Shown: positions 1-9,423, counted from the stretch's first letter. The stretch: DNA of 64,000 nucleotides from Plotosus lineatus (GCA_024760905.1 CM045733.1:65408501-65472500); one strand, 5' to 3'. Translations and numbers: made by a program. Notes: generated by a model from the sequence alone, not told the origin.

Positions 1-198
1 TCCAGCAACCTTCACCTGAGGCTTGGTCTCACAGATCAGACTGTGAGAGACTGACCTCAGGTATAGGTTTTTGTGAGTGGTAACACTATGTTACCTGATT
101 ATTGTTGATTTTTTTTTTGGCACATTTTCATCATGAAGACATGAGGAGGGTCCAATGAAAAAGTGGCTTGTGTTCTATCTGTGGGTGGTTTATTTGAT

Positions 199-551
199 CT
201 TCTTTTCCTTTCGGCTTTTCCCTTTTTTTTCAGGGGTCTCCACAGCAAATCATCTGATTCGCATGTTTAATTTGGTATAGGTGTTTACATTGGATGCCCT
301 TCCTGACACAACCCTTTTAACAAGGGGCGGGAACACGCTGATGACTATGCAGCTCCTCTTGACGAAAGTCAGCAATGGTTCTTTTACATGAACCTCACAC
401 CATAGACAGTGAGAGACATGGCCTGCCTTTGATAACCCAGTTAGCTGCACTGTGGGGGATCAGTGACAACCTTGTGGAGAGTGGAACTCAAACCGTCAAC
501 CTTAGGATCAGCGATCCAGCGCCCTTTTACCATCAGGCCACCACTGCTCCT
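199..551 (-). mobile_element. SINE-A2, full length, reverse orientation
   Basis: Read on the minus strand it starts with a tRNA-like head (A-box-like and B-box-like segments near 540 and 490), continues through the 'AAAGAACCATTGCTGACTTTCGTC' type body in slightly diverged form, and ends in the RTE-LINE-like tail near 205-260. Flanks 183-198 and 552-567 match at 14 of 16 bases, a likely target-site duplication, so this is an intact insertion. Confidence 0.85.
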
Positions 552-867
552 GGTTGGTGTATTTGATACAAAATAAAACCCAGGCTGAAGATTCTTGAAG
601 CGTGGTGATTCTATGAGTCTTGCCAGTGGTACATTTTTCAAATTAAATATTCTCACCTTTGTTGGGCAGATACCAGGAAAAAGTTTCTAAATTACTAGAG
701 TATTACTAAAGTGGTGCTATAGAGAAATACCTTTGGAACAGTTTATTTAAGTTTTTATGCGAGTTTTGAAAACTGGAAACTGGTCAACTTATGCCGGATT
801 TCTCTCCCCCCCCCCTCTCTTAATTACTTGCCTTGCCTGTGGAACTTGGTATATTTACATAAAACTA
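552..867. other. No recognised feature
   Basis: AT-rich sequence, probably inside pin4 intron 2. I see no exon, repeat or RNA gene here. A short C-run lies near 805-815. Confidence 0.5.
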
Positions 868-1205
868 CATTGCAAAAATGGGCGACATGGAGGTGTAGTT
901 GTGAACACATGCTCCTCACCGCAAGGGTTCTGTGTTCCAGCCCAGTGCCCGGTCTGAGCGTTTCTGTATGTTCTCCTGTGTTTGCTTGGGTTTCCTCCAG
1001 GTGCACTGGTTTCCTTTCTCATTCCTAAGCACATGCTTAGGCATACACATTCGGCTAATTGTATATTCTCAGCCGTCTGTAGGTGTGAATGGTTTTGCAA
1101 GTGTACTCAAAGTTATGGTCTGGTGAGATGTTCAGTATGTGCCCCACCTTTGCGCTCCAATGGGATGGGCTTCAGCAACACCTCAACAGTAATAAAATAT
1201 AAAGC
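868..1205 (+). mobile_element. SINE-C copy, degraded
   Basis: The head resembles 'GGCGACATGG..GTAGTTGTGAACAC' followed by a decayed B box. The body carries the family hallmarks 'TGGGTTTCCTCCAGGTGC' near 988 and 'GTAGGTGTGAATGGTTTTG' near 1079, and a decayed 3' region near 1140-1180. No clear target duplication. It lies in intron 2 of pin4. Confidence 0.6.
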
Positions 1206-1398
1206 AGCTGTCAAAATGAATACTTTTTTGTTCATCATGCTGAGAATATAATTGACAGGAGGGGGGTTGATTGACAGAGGGTGATTGACATGCTGTGTGC
1301 ATTGCACCAGACAGGTTACAGTCAGCAGCAGTACTCCTACTTTATATGTACAGTACTGGAAGGTAGATTAACTGGTCAGTGAGAGAAGTTTCAGTTAC

Positions 1399-1469
1399 CT
1401 TTACTGCAGTGCCTCCTTTCTGAGCTTTTTCCTTCTTATCACTTCCTCCTCCACTGTCTGAGGCTCCTC
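1399..1469 (-). CDS. pin4: pin4 (parvulin-14) coding exon 2, partial gene
   Basis: Joined to exon 1 (1782..1818) in frame, this 71-base exon encodes residues 13-36, about GGASDSGGGSDKKEKAQK then GGTAVK. That matches the glycine/lysine-rich N-terminal segment of PIN4, which ends in AVK just before the parvulin fold. The donor after it is GTAACT (1398-1393). The acceptor is a tandem GAG-TAG (1475-1470); the inner AG is chosen here, and the outer one would add a single Val. The next exon should begin with the VRHILC segment and is not in the window, so it lies left of base 1. PIN4 is a peptidyl-prolyl cis-trans isomerase; its N-terminal basic tail is known to mediate nucleic-acid or pre-ribosome association. 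Confidence 0.82.
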
Positions 1470-1781
1470 CTACTCACACAGTACACAGCATAGGAACCAT
1501 CCGACACGTTTATAATCTATAAAACCATTTTAATAATAAATAAAAAAAACACCTCAATATCTGTTGGATGGCATTCACTACCTGTAAGTGACAGTTAGAG
1601 ACTTTAATTATCCAACTGTTGTTGTTTCCATGTAACCATAGTAAACATGCAATGCTAATCTGAGCAGGCTAACTAGCCTACTAGCTATTTATCCATATAA
1701 AGTTTCTGGGAGTGTTTATTTGGCTTTTGAACCATCAGTAATAATTGTCTGACATCTACCCACACGCTGTGAGCCTCTTAC
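1470..1781 (-). other. pin4: pin4 intron 1
   Basis: A 312-base intron with donor GTAAGA at 1781-1776 and acceptor TAG at 1472-1470. It is AT-rich and shows no repeat. Confidence 0.7.
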
Positions 1782-1818
1782 CTTTTGCCCCTTTACCACC
1801 TTTTCCTTTTGGTGGCAT
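1782..1818 (-). CDS. pin4: pin4 (parvulin-14) coding exon 1 with start codon
   Basis: On the minus strand ATG at 1818 opens MPPKGKGGKGAK and stops after one base of codon 13 at a strong GTAAGA donor. Vertebrate PIN4 begins MPPKGK followed by a Gly/Lys-rich stretch, so the match is specific even though the exon is only 37 bases. The product is the small nucleolar/nuclear parvulin that isomerises peptidyl-prolyl bonds and co-purifies with pre-ribosomal particles. Only 36 of roughly 130 residues are encoded in this window. The exon is short enough to be missed by ORF-length filters; identification rests on sequence match, splice sites and frame. Confidence 0.83.
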
Positions 1819-1969
1819 GACTATTAGCAGTTAGCTAACTCTTAGCAATCTCACTGCACCAGAGCACGCCTCAGCCCCAACCTTACTCGGGTTGCCAAAT
1901 ACACATCTGAATCCACCTTTTTGGGTGGCTGATTTTTTTTTTTTTTCTGCTACCCGAATTTCATACACA
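1819..1969 (-). promoter_or_regulatory. pin4: pin4 5' UTR / proximal promoter region
   Basis: About 150 bases lie between the pin4 start codon and a SINE-A2 insertion. A 'GCTAACTG.TAATAG' segment immediately precedes the ATG, and a poly-T run sits at 1932-1946. No TATA box is obvious. The assignment follows from position only. Confidence 0.4.
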
Positions 1970-2322
1970 GGGGGCAGTGGTGGTCTAGTGGTATAGGGTG
2001 CTGGATCGCTGATCCAAAGGTTGGGGGTTCGAGTCCCACTCTCCACAAGGTTGTTCCTGTCCCCCCCAGTGCGGCTAACTGGGTTATCAAAGGCGGGCCA
2101 TGTCTGTCACTGTCTATGGTGAGAGGTTCATGTAAAAGAACCATTGCTGACTTTCGTAAAGAGTAGCTGCAAAGTCGTCAGCGTGTTTCCGTCCCTTGCT
2201 AAAAGGGTTGTGACAGGAAGGGCATCCGACGTAAAAACCTCTGCCAAATCAAACGTGCGAATCAGATGATTCGCTGTGGCGACTCCCGAGTAAAAGGGAA
2301 AAAGCCAAAAGGAAGACAGACA
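1970..2322 (+). mobile_element. SINE-A2, full length with 15-bp target duplication
   Basis: A 353-bp copy with A box TGGTCTAGTGG, B box GGGTTCGAGTCCC, the family body, and a 3' tail containing GATGATTCGCTGTGGCGAC at 2265-2283. It is flanked by perfect 15-bp repeats CGAATTTCATACACA at 1955-1969 and 2323-2337, which fixes both ends and marks a fairly recent retrotransposition. It lies about 150 bp upstream of the pin4 start codon. Confidence 0.93.
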
Positions 2323-2357
2323 CGAATTTCATACACACACACACATGGATAAATGGA

Positions 2358-2442
2358 TATGGGAAGTGATGGCCTGGTGAGAAGGTGTGGATCACTTATC
2401 CAAGATTTGGGGTTCAAGCCTCACTATCACTGCCGAACCCCC
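2358..2442 (+). mobile_element. SINE-A head fragment
   Basis: Only the tRNA-like 5' part is present: 'GTGATGGCCTGGTGAGAAGG' near 2365 and B-box-like 'GGGGTTCAAGCC' near 2411. The remainder is replaced by a TA run and the LINE copy that follows. Confidence 0.65.
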
Positions 2443-2457
2443 TATATATATATATTT

Positions 2458-3040
2458 CTTCTTTTTTTCTTTTCGGCTATTCCCTTCAGGGGTCGCCACA
2501 GCGAATCATCTGCCTCCATCTCACCCTATCCTCTACATCTTCTAGTCTTACTCCAACTACCTTCATGAACTCCTTCATCACATCCATAAATCTCCTCTTT
2601 GGTCTTCCTCTAGACCTTCTGCCTGGTAGTTGCGACCTCAGTATCCTACTAGCAATATAGTCACTATCCCTCCTCTGTACATGTCCAAACCATCTCAATC
2701 TAGCCTCTCTGACTTTGTCTCCAAAACGTCTTAGATGTGCTGTCCCTCTGATGTGCTCATTCCTGATCCTATCCATCCTCGTTACTCTCAAAGAGAATCT
2801 CAACATTTTCATCTCTGCTACCTCCAGCTCTGCCTCCTATCTTTTCCCCAGGGCCACTTTTTCGAAACCATACAACATCGCTGGCCTCAACACCATCTTG
2901 TACACTTTTCCTTTCATTCTTTTACCGATACCTTCCTATCACACATCACACCGGACACTTTTCTCCAACCATTCCAACCTACCTGTACGCGCTTCTTCAC
3001 CTCTTTTCCACACTCTCCATTGCTTTGGACTGTTGAGCCT
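2458..3040 (-). mobile_element. RTE-like LINE, 5'-truncated 3' end
   Basis: The minus strand encodes the C-terminal part of a LINE ORF2: KMLRFSLRVTRMDRIRNEH, then RRFGDKVREARLRWFGHVQR, ending RVRWRQMIRCGDP at about 2486. Further upstream remnants (VALGKR.EAELEVAEM; VSGVMCD-like) contain stops. The 3' untranslated tail GATTCGCTGTGGCGACCCC ends in CTT/AAG repeats. TA-rich repeats on both sides (about 2444 and 3048) could be target duplication. Confidence 0.8.
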
Positions 3041-3559
3041 CAGTACTTATATATATATGAATACCTTCATTATATTTTCTCTGGAAAGTCGTATCTTATA
3101 CGTAATATGCTGCTTTCTTTAGTCATATACTGTACATTTTAAAAATTCTAGCAATTCATTCTGTGCTGGAAAACTAATGTTTGGAAATCAAATGTGTTTT
3201 TTGTATTATCTTACTAATATGGAAATTATCAAATAAAAATCTATAGCAAAGTTTATACTGAAAAAATGTTTTTGGGTTTTTTTTTGCACAGAAATGTATA
3301 CGCCTATAGATTCATCCCGAACACTAATATAAATTGTGTAGAGATTACTAGAAAAGAAACAGCAACCTGGAACAGTGGAAATAATGAAACAAGACGATTT
3401 TGTTCAGGTTATTATATAGCCTTCTAGTTTATTCTAATCAGGATGTTAGGTTAGAATTTTAACTCTTGTGACTGCAGTGCACTTTTGTATTAAGCAACAA
3501 CAACAATAATACAAACAATACATGGAGACAATGCAAATTCATAAATATTTTACAGACGT
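3041..3559. other. No recognised feature
   Basis: AT-rich intergenic DNA. I see no coding potential or familiar repeat. Confidence 0.5.
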
Positions 3560-3573
3560 AACCGCTTATTTGT

Positions 3574-3921
3574 TGAGGTTCTCTTTGGGAGTACCGAGGA
3601 TGGATAGGATTAGGAATGAGCACATCAGAGGGACAGCACATGTAAGATGTTTTGGAGACAAAGTCAGAGAGGCTAGATTGAGATGGTTTGGACATGTACA
3701 GAGGAGGGATAGTGAGTATATTGGTAATAGGATGCTGAGGCTGGAACTACCAGGCAAAAGGCCTAGAGGAAGACCAAAGAGACGATTCATGGATGTGGTG
3801 AAGGAGGACATGAAGGTCGTTGGTGTAAGAGAAGAAGATGCAAAGGATAGGGTGAGATGGAGGCAGATGATTCGCTGTGGCGACCCCTGAAGGGAAAAGC
3901 CGAAAGGAAAAGAAGAAGAAG
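3574..3921 (+). mobile_element. RTE-like LINE 3' end, 5'-truncated, 14-bp target duplication
   Basis: It encodes the last ~105 residues of the LINE ORF2: LGVPRMDRIRNEHIRG, WFGHVQRRDSEYIGNRMLRL, GKRPRGRPKRRFMDVV, ending in MIRCGDP and a stop at 3888-3890. The 3' tail is GATGATTCGCTGTGGCGAC (3866-3884) followed by an AAG-repeat end. Perfect 14-bp repeats AACCGCTTATTTGT at 3560-3573 and 3922-3935 flank the 348-bp insert. This copy has no stop within the retained reading frame and appears young. Confidence 0.92.
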
Positions 3922-3935
3922 AACCGCTTATTTGT

Positions 3936-4523
3936 GTGTTCTATGGTTTCTACAATTAATAATTATCTTAAGATTATGAGAACATTAATGGTTTGTAAAA
4001 GGTTCTACTTAAATAAGAGTTATTAGAACATTCAGCAAACCTTCTTCAAACCATCATGGGAACCACAAGACCATTCCTAGATTATAGGGCGGTTATAAAA
4101 GACAACAGATTTTGCATTCCCCACAATCGCATCTATTTCCTTTAAATTCTACCATTTTTTCATCCCAATTCTCAAAATATATTGGTAAGTCTTCTTGTTA
4201 CTTTACAGCACCATAAGTGTGAATGAGTCTGTGACGGTTTGTATGCAAGTTGCCCTTGATGCACTCAGGGTGTTTACCCACATTACTTCATACCTGCTTA
4301 TGGGATAGGCCAAGGCTGTTATGTATTTATTCAAGATACATGTAAAGTGTTTACTGAAGGCACCGAATTAAAAAAGCTGAAACATACCTTACTTATTGAA
4401 AAACATGATACACCAGCTTGACTAGTGTGTCTTGCTGATGAAAACAGTGTCTTTAGTAGAGGAATTCTCACAACCTTCCATTGCAGTACTTTAGTAGATA
4501 AAGTGTCTCTGCAACATTAATAT
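3936..4523. other. Mostly unique; weak SINE-C-like trace
   Basis: About 4210-4320 vaguely recalls a SINE-C body ('GTGTGAATGAGTCTG', 'CTCAGGGTGTTTACCC'), too decayed to assign. Otherwise nothing is recognised. Confidence 0.35.
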
Positions 4524-4893
4524 CATAGGTGTAGGAGGGGGGGGGGGGGCGCTTTAAAATCTAGGGGGCCAATAGCCTGTTTGCCCCCCCCCCCCCAGTT
4601 TTACAGTTGAATACAAAATTAGTAGAGGCTGTGACAGCTAAGTCACGACTAATAGCAGATACTAATTGAGTCGTGTGTTATTATCTGATCGAGGAGTTTG
4701 TACTTTCAGTGATTCTGATGCAACTACAAGTGTCTTGACAGTATTTGTATGGATGATATAGTAAACGATTTTGTATCAAGAAACGAGAGGCGAGTGAACT
4801 ACTTTGGCAAATAAACATTTGTCTTTAAAGAAACAGTTAAATATGAAAATAAGTATTATTATTATTATTGTACTGTACAATATTCTACAATAT

Positions 4894-5151
4894 TCGTTCT
4901 GTCTTCCTTTCGGCTTTTTTCCCTTTTACTCAGGAGTCGCCACAGCGAATCATTTGATTCGCACGTTTGATTTGGCAGAGGTTTTTACGTCGGATGCCCT
5001 TCCTGTCACAACCCTTTTTAGCAAGGGACAGAAACACGCTGACGACTTTGCAGCTACTCTTTACGAAAGTCAGCAATGGTTCTTTTACATGCCTCTCACC
5101 ATAGACAGTGACAGACATGGCCCGCCTTTGATAACCCAGTTAGCTGCACTG
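4894..5151 (-). mobile_element. SINE-A2, 5'-truncated, 13-bp target duplication
   Basis: Tail and body are present but the tRNA head is missing: the copy begins (minus strand) at the 'GTGCAGCTAACTGGGTTATC' segment. Perfect 13-bp repeats TATTCTACAATAT lie at 4881-4893 and 5152-5164. 5' truncation with a target duplication is what LINE-driven priming produces. Confidence 0.9.
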
Positions 5152-5475
5152 TATTCTACAATATAATGTGTTAAAAATACATGGATTCATTCACAAACTT
5201 TTGTTGTAGAATTACTATTGATTCTTATACATGTACATACAGATGGATATTATATGCAGACACCAGTCTTGATATATACTTCCAGTCTTATATTTTTTAT
5301 ATAACTTCAAATGTTAAATTTAATTTGAATTAAAGGAAACATTGTGATTTGAAGTGATAAAAGCATGTCATAATTTATCTTAATATTAATAATAAATGTT
5401 CTTGAAAATGAAACATTTACATGTTTACATATTTTGTAACGTTAAAAATTATAAAATAACTTGATTATTGGCCTA

Positions 5476-5837
5476 TCAGGGGCAGTGGTGGTCTAGAGGT
5501 ATAGGGCGCTGGATCGCTGATCTAAAGGTTGGGGGTTTGAGTCCCACTCTCCACAAGGTTGTCACTGTCCCCCCCCCCAGTGCGGCTAACTGGGTTATCA
5601 AAGGCGGGCTATGTCTCTCACTGTCTATGGTGAGAGGTTCATGTAAAAGAACCATTGCTGACTTTCGTAAAGAGTAGGCCACAAAGTCGTCAGCGTGTTT
5701 CTGTCCCTTGCTAAAAGGGTTGTGACAGAAAGGGCATCCGACGTAAAAACCTCTGCCAAATAAAACGTGTGAATCAGATGATTCGCTGTGGCGACTCCCG
5801 AGTAAAAGGGAAAAAGCTGAAAGGAAGACAGACAGAC
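5476..5837 (+). mobile_element. SINE-A2, full length, 9-bp flanking repeats
   Basis: Head, body and LINE-like tail are all present, ending in AGACAG repeats. Flanks ATTGGCCTA at 5467-5475 and 5838-5846 support the ends. It is very similar to the copy at 1970-2322. Confidence 0.9.
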
Positions 5838-5878
5838 ATTGGCCTACTAGAGACATTCTTAAAGAGTTATATAATTAT

Positions 5879-6071
5879 GTCTGTGTAATGGTTCTTTTAC
5901 ATGCCTCTCACCATAGACAGTGAGAGACATGGCCCGCCTTTGATAACCCAGTTAGCCGCACTGGGGGGGGGGGGAGACGGGACAGTGACAACCTTGTGGA
6001 GAGTGGGACTTGAACCCCCAACATTTGGATCAGTGATCCAGCGCCCAATACCACTAGACCACCACTGCCCC
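5879..6071 (-). mobile_element. SINE-A 5' half only, with 19-bp target duplication
   Basis: This contains only the tRNA head and first ~100 bases of body; the 3' LINE-like tail is absent. Flanks 5860-5878 and 6072-6090 match at 18 of 19 bases, so it inserted as this short form rather than being deleted later. A long G-run lies at about 5965. Confidence 0.85.
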
Positions 6072-6108
6072 TAAAGAGTTAGATAATTATATAAAGTAGA
6101 TAATAATT

Positions 6109-6369
6109 CCAGTTTTGTATGGTTTAGAAACAGTGGCCCTGGGGAAAAGACAGGAACCAGAGCTGGAGGTAGCAGAGATGAAAATGTTGAGGTTCTCTTT
6201 GGGAGTAATGATGATGATTAGGATCAGGAATGAGGACATCAGAGGGACAGCACATGTAATAGGTTTTGGAGACAAAGTCAGAGAGGCTAGATTGAGATGG
6301 TTTGGACATGTACAGAGGAGGGATAGTGAGTATATTAGTAGTAGAATGCTGAGGTTGGAACTTCCAGTA
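6109..6369 (+). pseudogene. RTE-like LINE ORF2 fragment
   Basis: It encodes VLYGLETVALGKRQEPELEV, then MKMLRFSLGVMMMIRIRNED, then WFGHVQRRDSEYISSRMLRL, and breaks off at about 6366 within the LELP segment. The 3' tail is missing. Reading frame 6115-6408 stays open across the fragment. Confidence 0.8.
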
Positions 6370-6729
6370 AATATACATTATGCCGTTCGATGTATTAATA
6401 TATATTAATGATGTCAAATAATTTGAAATAAAACATTATTATTTTATTTTCAATGTTCTAGAGTGTTACTTTATATTTTATTTTTTTTCTCAAAAGTGAA
6501 GCTTGGTTTAAATTCCAAATATATTTTTGTGAAGATATGCAAACCATTGCAAAACATTATTCGTAATTTATACACAGAAATTGCACCAAAATTCACATCT
6601 GGGCTTTAAAAACTCAAAACGTTTCTGGGGGAGCATGACCCCAGACCCCCGGCTGACTTAGCTTTATTCATGCATGTTGCTTTGCCTTGGCTCCCCCACT
6701 TTTCAACTGCTTCCAACGCCTATGAATAT

Positions 6730-7256
6730 GATTACATTCTGAAGATTGTGGTTGTAACATCCTCACCTGTGTCAAACCATGGCATTACGAGAGAATGATG
6801 ACATTCCCACTGTTGCTTTTTAATGCACCAGGGACAATTAAAATTATTAACCGTAGATTGTTATTTGATTGCTATTGATATTATTTATTTCTGCATACAT
6901 ATCTGTCTGTTGTCATTGGAATTTGTTACAAAATTAAGGCAGATCCATTATTATGATAGTCGGCGTTGTTGTTTACTTTATTACATTTACACGTACACTG
7001 CCCTGCTAAAGATGTTACAGATCAGATTTTAGCCTTTAATTGGATAATAATAACAACTGAATAATTCAGAAGGCAACAAGTGTATTGCGCTAAATTTCTC
7101 ATTTCTTAAACCATAATATTGAAAGTCATTTCCTGGACACATGGAAAGGATGTTCCTGTGCTTCAGAAGGTGAAACTATCAGCGTGCATCAAGCAAAGAA
7201 AACAAATAAGGAGCTTATGATAGAATTGGGTGAAGAACTATAAAGGAATAGTGTTG
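6730..7256. other. No recognised feature
   Basis: AT-rich DNA to the right of the 4524-6724 element. Nothing recognised. Confidence 0.5.
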
Positions 7257-7268
7257 AAGTGTCATCTT

Positions 7269-7596
7269 CAGTTCAGTTCATTTTCTGTAACCGCTTAATC
7301 CTAATTAGGGTCACGGAGAGGATGGCGCCCATCCCAGTCGACTCCGGGCGAGGGCAGAGTACACCCTGGACAGCTCGCCAGGCCATGACAGGACGGAATC
7401 ACGCAGATGGCTTTGCAGCTACTCTTGTCAGCAATGGTTCTTTTACATGAACCTCACACCATAGACAGTGAGAGACATGGCCGGCCTTTGGTAACCCAGT
7501 TATCTGCATTGGGGGGGCAGTGACAACCGTGTGCAGAGTGGGACTCGAACCGCCAATCACGATCCAGCACCCTATACCACTAGGCCACCACTGCCC
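7269..7596 (-). mobile_element. SINE-A1, near full length, 12-bp target duplication
   Basis: The A1-type 3' end ('TTTCTGTAACCGCTTAATCC' when read on plus) lies at the left and the tRNA head at the right. Flanks AAGTGTCATCTT at 7257-7268 and 7597-7608 are identical. The GAAT-repeat tail is short in this copy. Confidence 0.9.
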
Positions 7597-7659
7597 AAGT
7601 GTCATCTTTATGAAAGAAATTGTCTGAGCATGATTTCAGATCATCTAAAAGCATTTGTT

Positions 7660-7955
7660 TGACCCATAAATGCTTTTACAAGTTAGGGAGCATAAAGACT
7701 GGACTCTCGAGCAATGAAAAAACTATCATGTGGTCGGCTGAGTGCAGATGTACCGTATTAGAGCCATGGGTGTGTCAGACTAAGAAAGGAAGTGCATGAA
7801 GAGGTGTACCTATCATGTATAGTAGCCACTGTAGATCGTATTATAGCCTGGGGTAGCTTCAATTGGTTAAGTCAAGGCTCAGCAACTTTACAAATAATGT
7901 CAACAAACAACCTGAATGCACTGAATGGCCGGATTATCCTATGAGTTTCTCACTG
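7660..7955 (+). pseudogene. Decayed Tc1-like transposase remnant
   Basis: The segment 'TTCAATTGGTTAAGTCAAGG' then 'CTCAGCAACTTTAC' near 7858-7895, followed by 'CTGAATGCACTGAATGGCC', matches in order the better preserved copies at 53060 and 63960. No frame survives. The left limit is uncertain. Confidence 0.5.
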
Positions 7956-8015
7956 ACTAGAAACTGATCAATGTCCAAGCATGAATGGCATCAAACCAGA
8001 TATTATGTTTATTTA

Positions 8016-8265
8016 CATTTATGGCATTGCGTGAATTTCCTCCCAAAGTCCAAAGACATGCACATTAGGCTAACCGTCTGTTCCAACCGGCACGTAGGGG
8101 TCAAAATGAATGTGAACGTTTGTGTATGTGTTGTGTTGCGAAGAATGGGCGAGGTGTTAAAGGTGTACTCTGCCTTTACCCAGAGACAGCTGAGTAGGCT
8201 GAAGTCTTCACATGACCCTAATAGGATTAAGTGTTTCAGCAAAGAAATGAATGAAAGAATTAATT
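8016..8265 (+). mobile_element. SINE-C, 5'-truncated
   Basis: Begins in the body (AATTTCCTCCCAAAGTCCAA near 8032, 'GACATGCACATTAGGCTAAC' near 8054) and ends 'CCCTAATAGGATTAAGTG' plus GAAT repeats near 8255. The tRNA head is absent. Confidence 0.75.
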
Positions 8266-8373
8266 AATTATTAAATCATATAGATATAGTGTATTTGTGA
8301 AATGAAAGATTTATTACCAATACAGTACAGTATAATGCAAATGGTTTAACATTCAGGTAAATATATTTTAAAA

Positions 8374-8684
8374 AGGAGCAGTGGTGGCCTGGGTGTATGA
8401 TGCAGGATCACTGATCTCCAAAGTCAAACCTCACTCTCAACAGGTTGTCACTTGCCCCTCCCCCCACCACCACCACCCCCAGTGCAGTTCACTGGATTAT
8501 CAAAGGCCAGTTATGTCTCTCACTGTCTATGGTGTGAGGCTGTAAAAGAACCATTGCTGACTTTCGTCAAGAAGAGTTGCATAGCCATCAGCATGCTTCT
8601 GGCCTGTTCTCTGCCCTCGCCCAGAGTCGGCTGAGATGGGCTCCAGCCTCCCAGTGATCAAGCGGTTCACCAAATGAATGAATA
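8374..8684 (+). mobile_element. SINE-A1 copy
   Basis: Head 'GCAGTGGTGGCCTGGGTG', a C/CCA-rich run at 8456-8480, the CCATTGCTGACTTTCGTC body, and a shortened 3' end (the GACCCTAATTAGG part reduced to GTGATCAAGCGGTTCACC). It sits about 240 bp upstream of the kinase X-box. Confidence 0.8.
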
Positions 8685-8891
8685 TTTTCCCAAGCCAATG
8701 CTGTTGATGTATATAAGACTGCACTGAATCAATCCTGTGATAGAAAAAGACAAACAAACTCCATCCAGCTGTCAAAAAAGAACTGCCAGTGAACCTTTTG
8801 AGCACAGAAAGAGTCAAGTCCAATTGCTGAACTGAATCGACTCTGATTCACGGGTTGAATCTGATTCATGATTCAGTCGCCTCTCTTTGAA

Positions 8892-8939
8892 CCAATCAAA
8901 ATTCCGCTTCTTAGCACGCGGCACTGTTACTATGGAAAC
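8892..8939 (+). promoter_or_regulatory. CCAAT box plus RFX X-box upstream of the NEK kinase
   Basis: GTTACTATGGAAAC at 8926-8939 fits the X-box pattern RYYNYY-N(1-3)-RRNRAC exactly, with two spacer bases. CCAAT lies at 8892-8896. RFX factors bind X-boxes in promoters of ciliary genes, and many NEK kinases act at cilia or centrosomes, so the site is in a plausible place 485 bp before the start codon. No experimental evidence is available from sequence alone. Confidence 0.55.
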
Positions 8940-9248
8940 GGCTCGAAAAAGTCACAACAAACCGTCGATGGAGGAGATGACAGTACTGTAATGGCTTAAA
9001 TTAATTCGTTTGCTCTCTTAGAAAGTATCTATAAAGATTTTTAAAGCGGCGTTGATGCTAAATTACATTCAGTTTGATGCAGTTGTTTTTTTTATTTATA
9101 TATATGTATACTATTTATGAATAAATTAACCTGAATATTTTTACATGGTAAGAGATAAACACAACACGACCTGGTTAGCAGCTAGCAATATAAAACTAAT
9201 TAAACTGTTAGCAGACCTCTAACACTTTAACTAAAAATACAGGTGTTA

Positions 9249-9307
<59 letters not shown>

Positions 9308-9423
9308 TACCACTACTACTGCTGCAGATGTGTTTGATTAGATGACTCAGACTGCCTGACAGAATGGACATACAGAGAACAGTGGTTTAATTGATTTAGT
9401 TTTGAATAATAAATATTTTTGGT
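8940..9423 (+). promoter_or_regulatory. NEK kinase promoter-proximal / 5' UTR region
   Basis: Contains a poly-ATT microsatellite and no obvious TATA box near a defined start. A 5' UTR intron is possible (for example CAG-GTGTTA at 9240) but not demonstrable. The kinase start codon is the first ATG of the long frame; a second in-frame ATG follows four codons later. Confidence 0.35.
9245..9304. repeat. (ATT)n microsatellite
   Basis: About 20 ATT units without interruption, then ACTATTACCACTACTACTGC. Confidence 0.95.

Larger units (their letters stand above)
4524..6724. mobile_element. TIR DNA transposon of uncertain superfamily, with nested insertions
   Basis: The ends are inverted: CATAGGTGTAGGAG at 4524 and the reverse complement CATAGGCGTTGGAA at 6724. 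Both ends are followed inwards by G/C-run-rich sequence. Five-base flanks AATAT occur at 4519-4523 and 6725-6729. Subtracting three SINE-A copies and one LINE fragment leaves about 1.1 kb of original element. I see no transposase, so it is non-autonomous or decayed. A five-base duplication with these ends does not let me name the superfamily. Confidence 0.6.

Noticed and set aside
375..566. Short frames recurring in many places
   Set aside because: They are chance translations of SINE-A copies; the same peptides recur at 5 kb, 7.4 kb, 22 kb, 27 kb and elsewhere.
2486..2812. 108-codon minus-strand protein
   Set aside because: It is the C-terminus of an RTE-like LINE ORF2, not a host gene; same for 3522-3890, 6115-6408 and 42035-42403.
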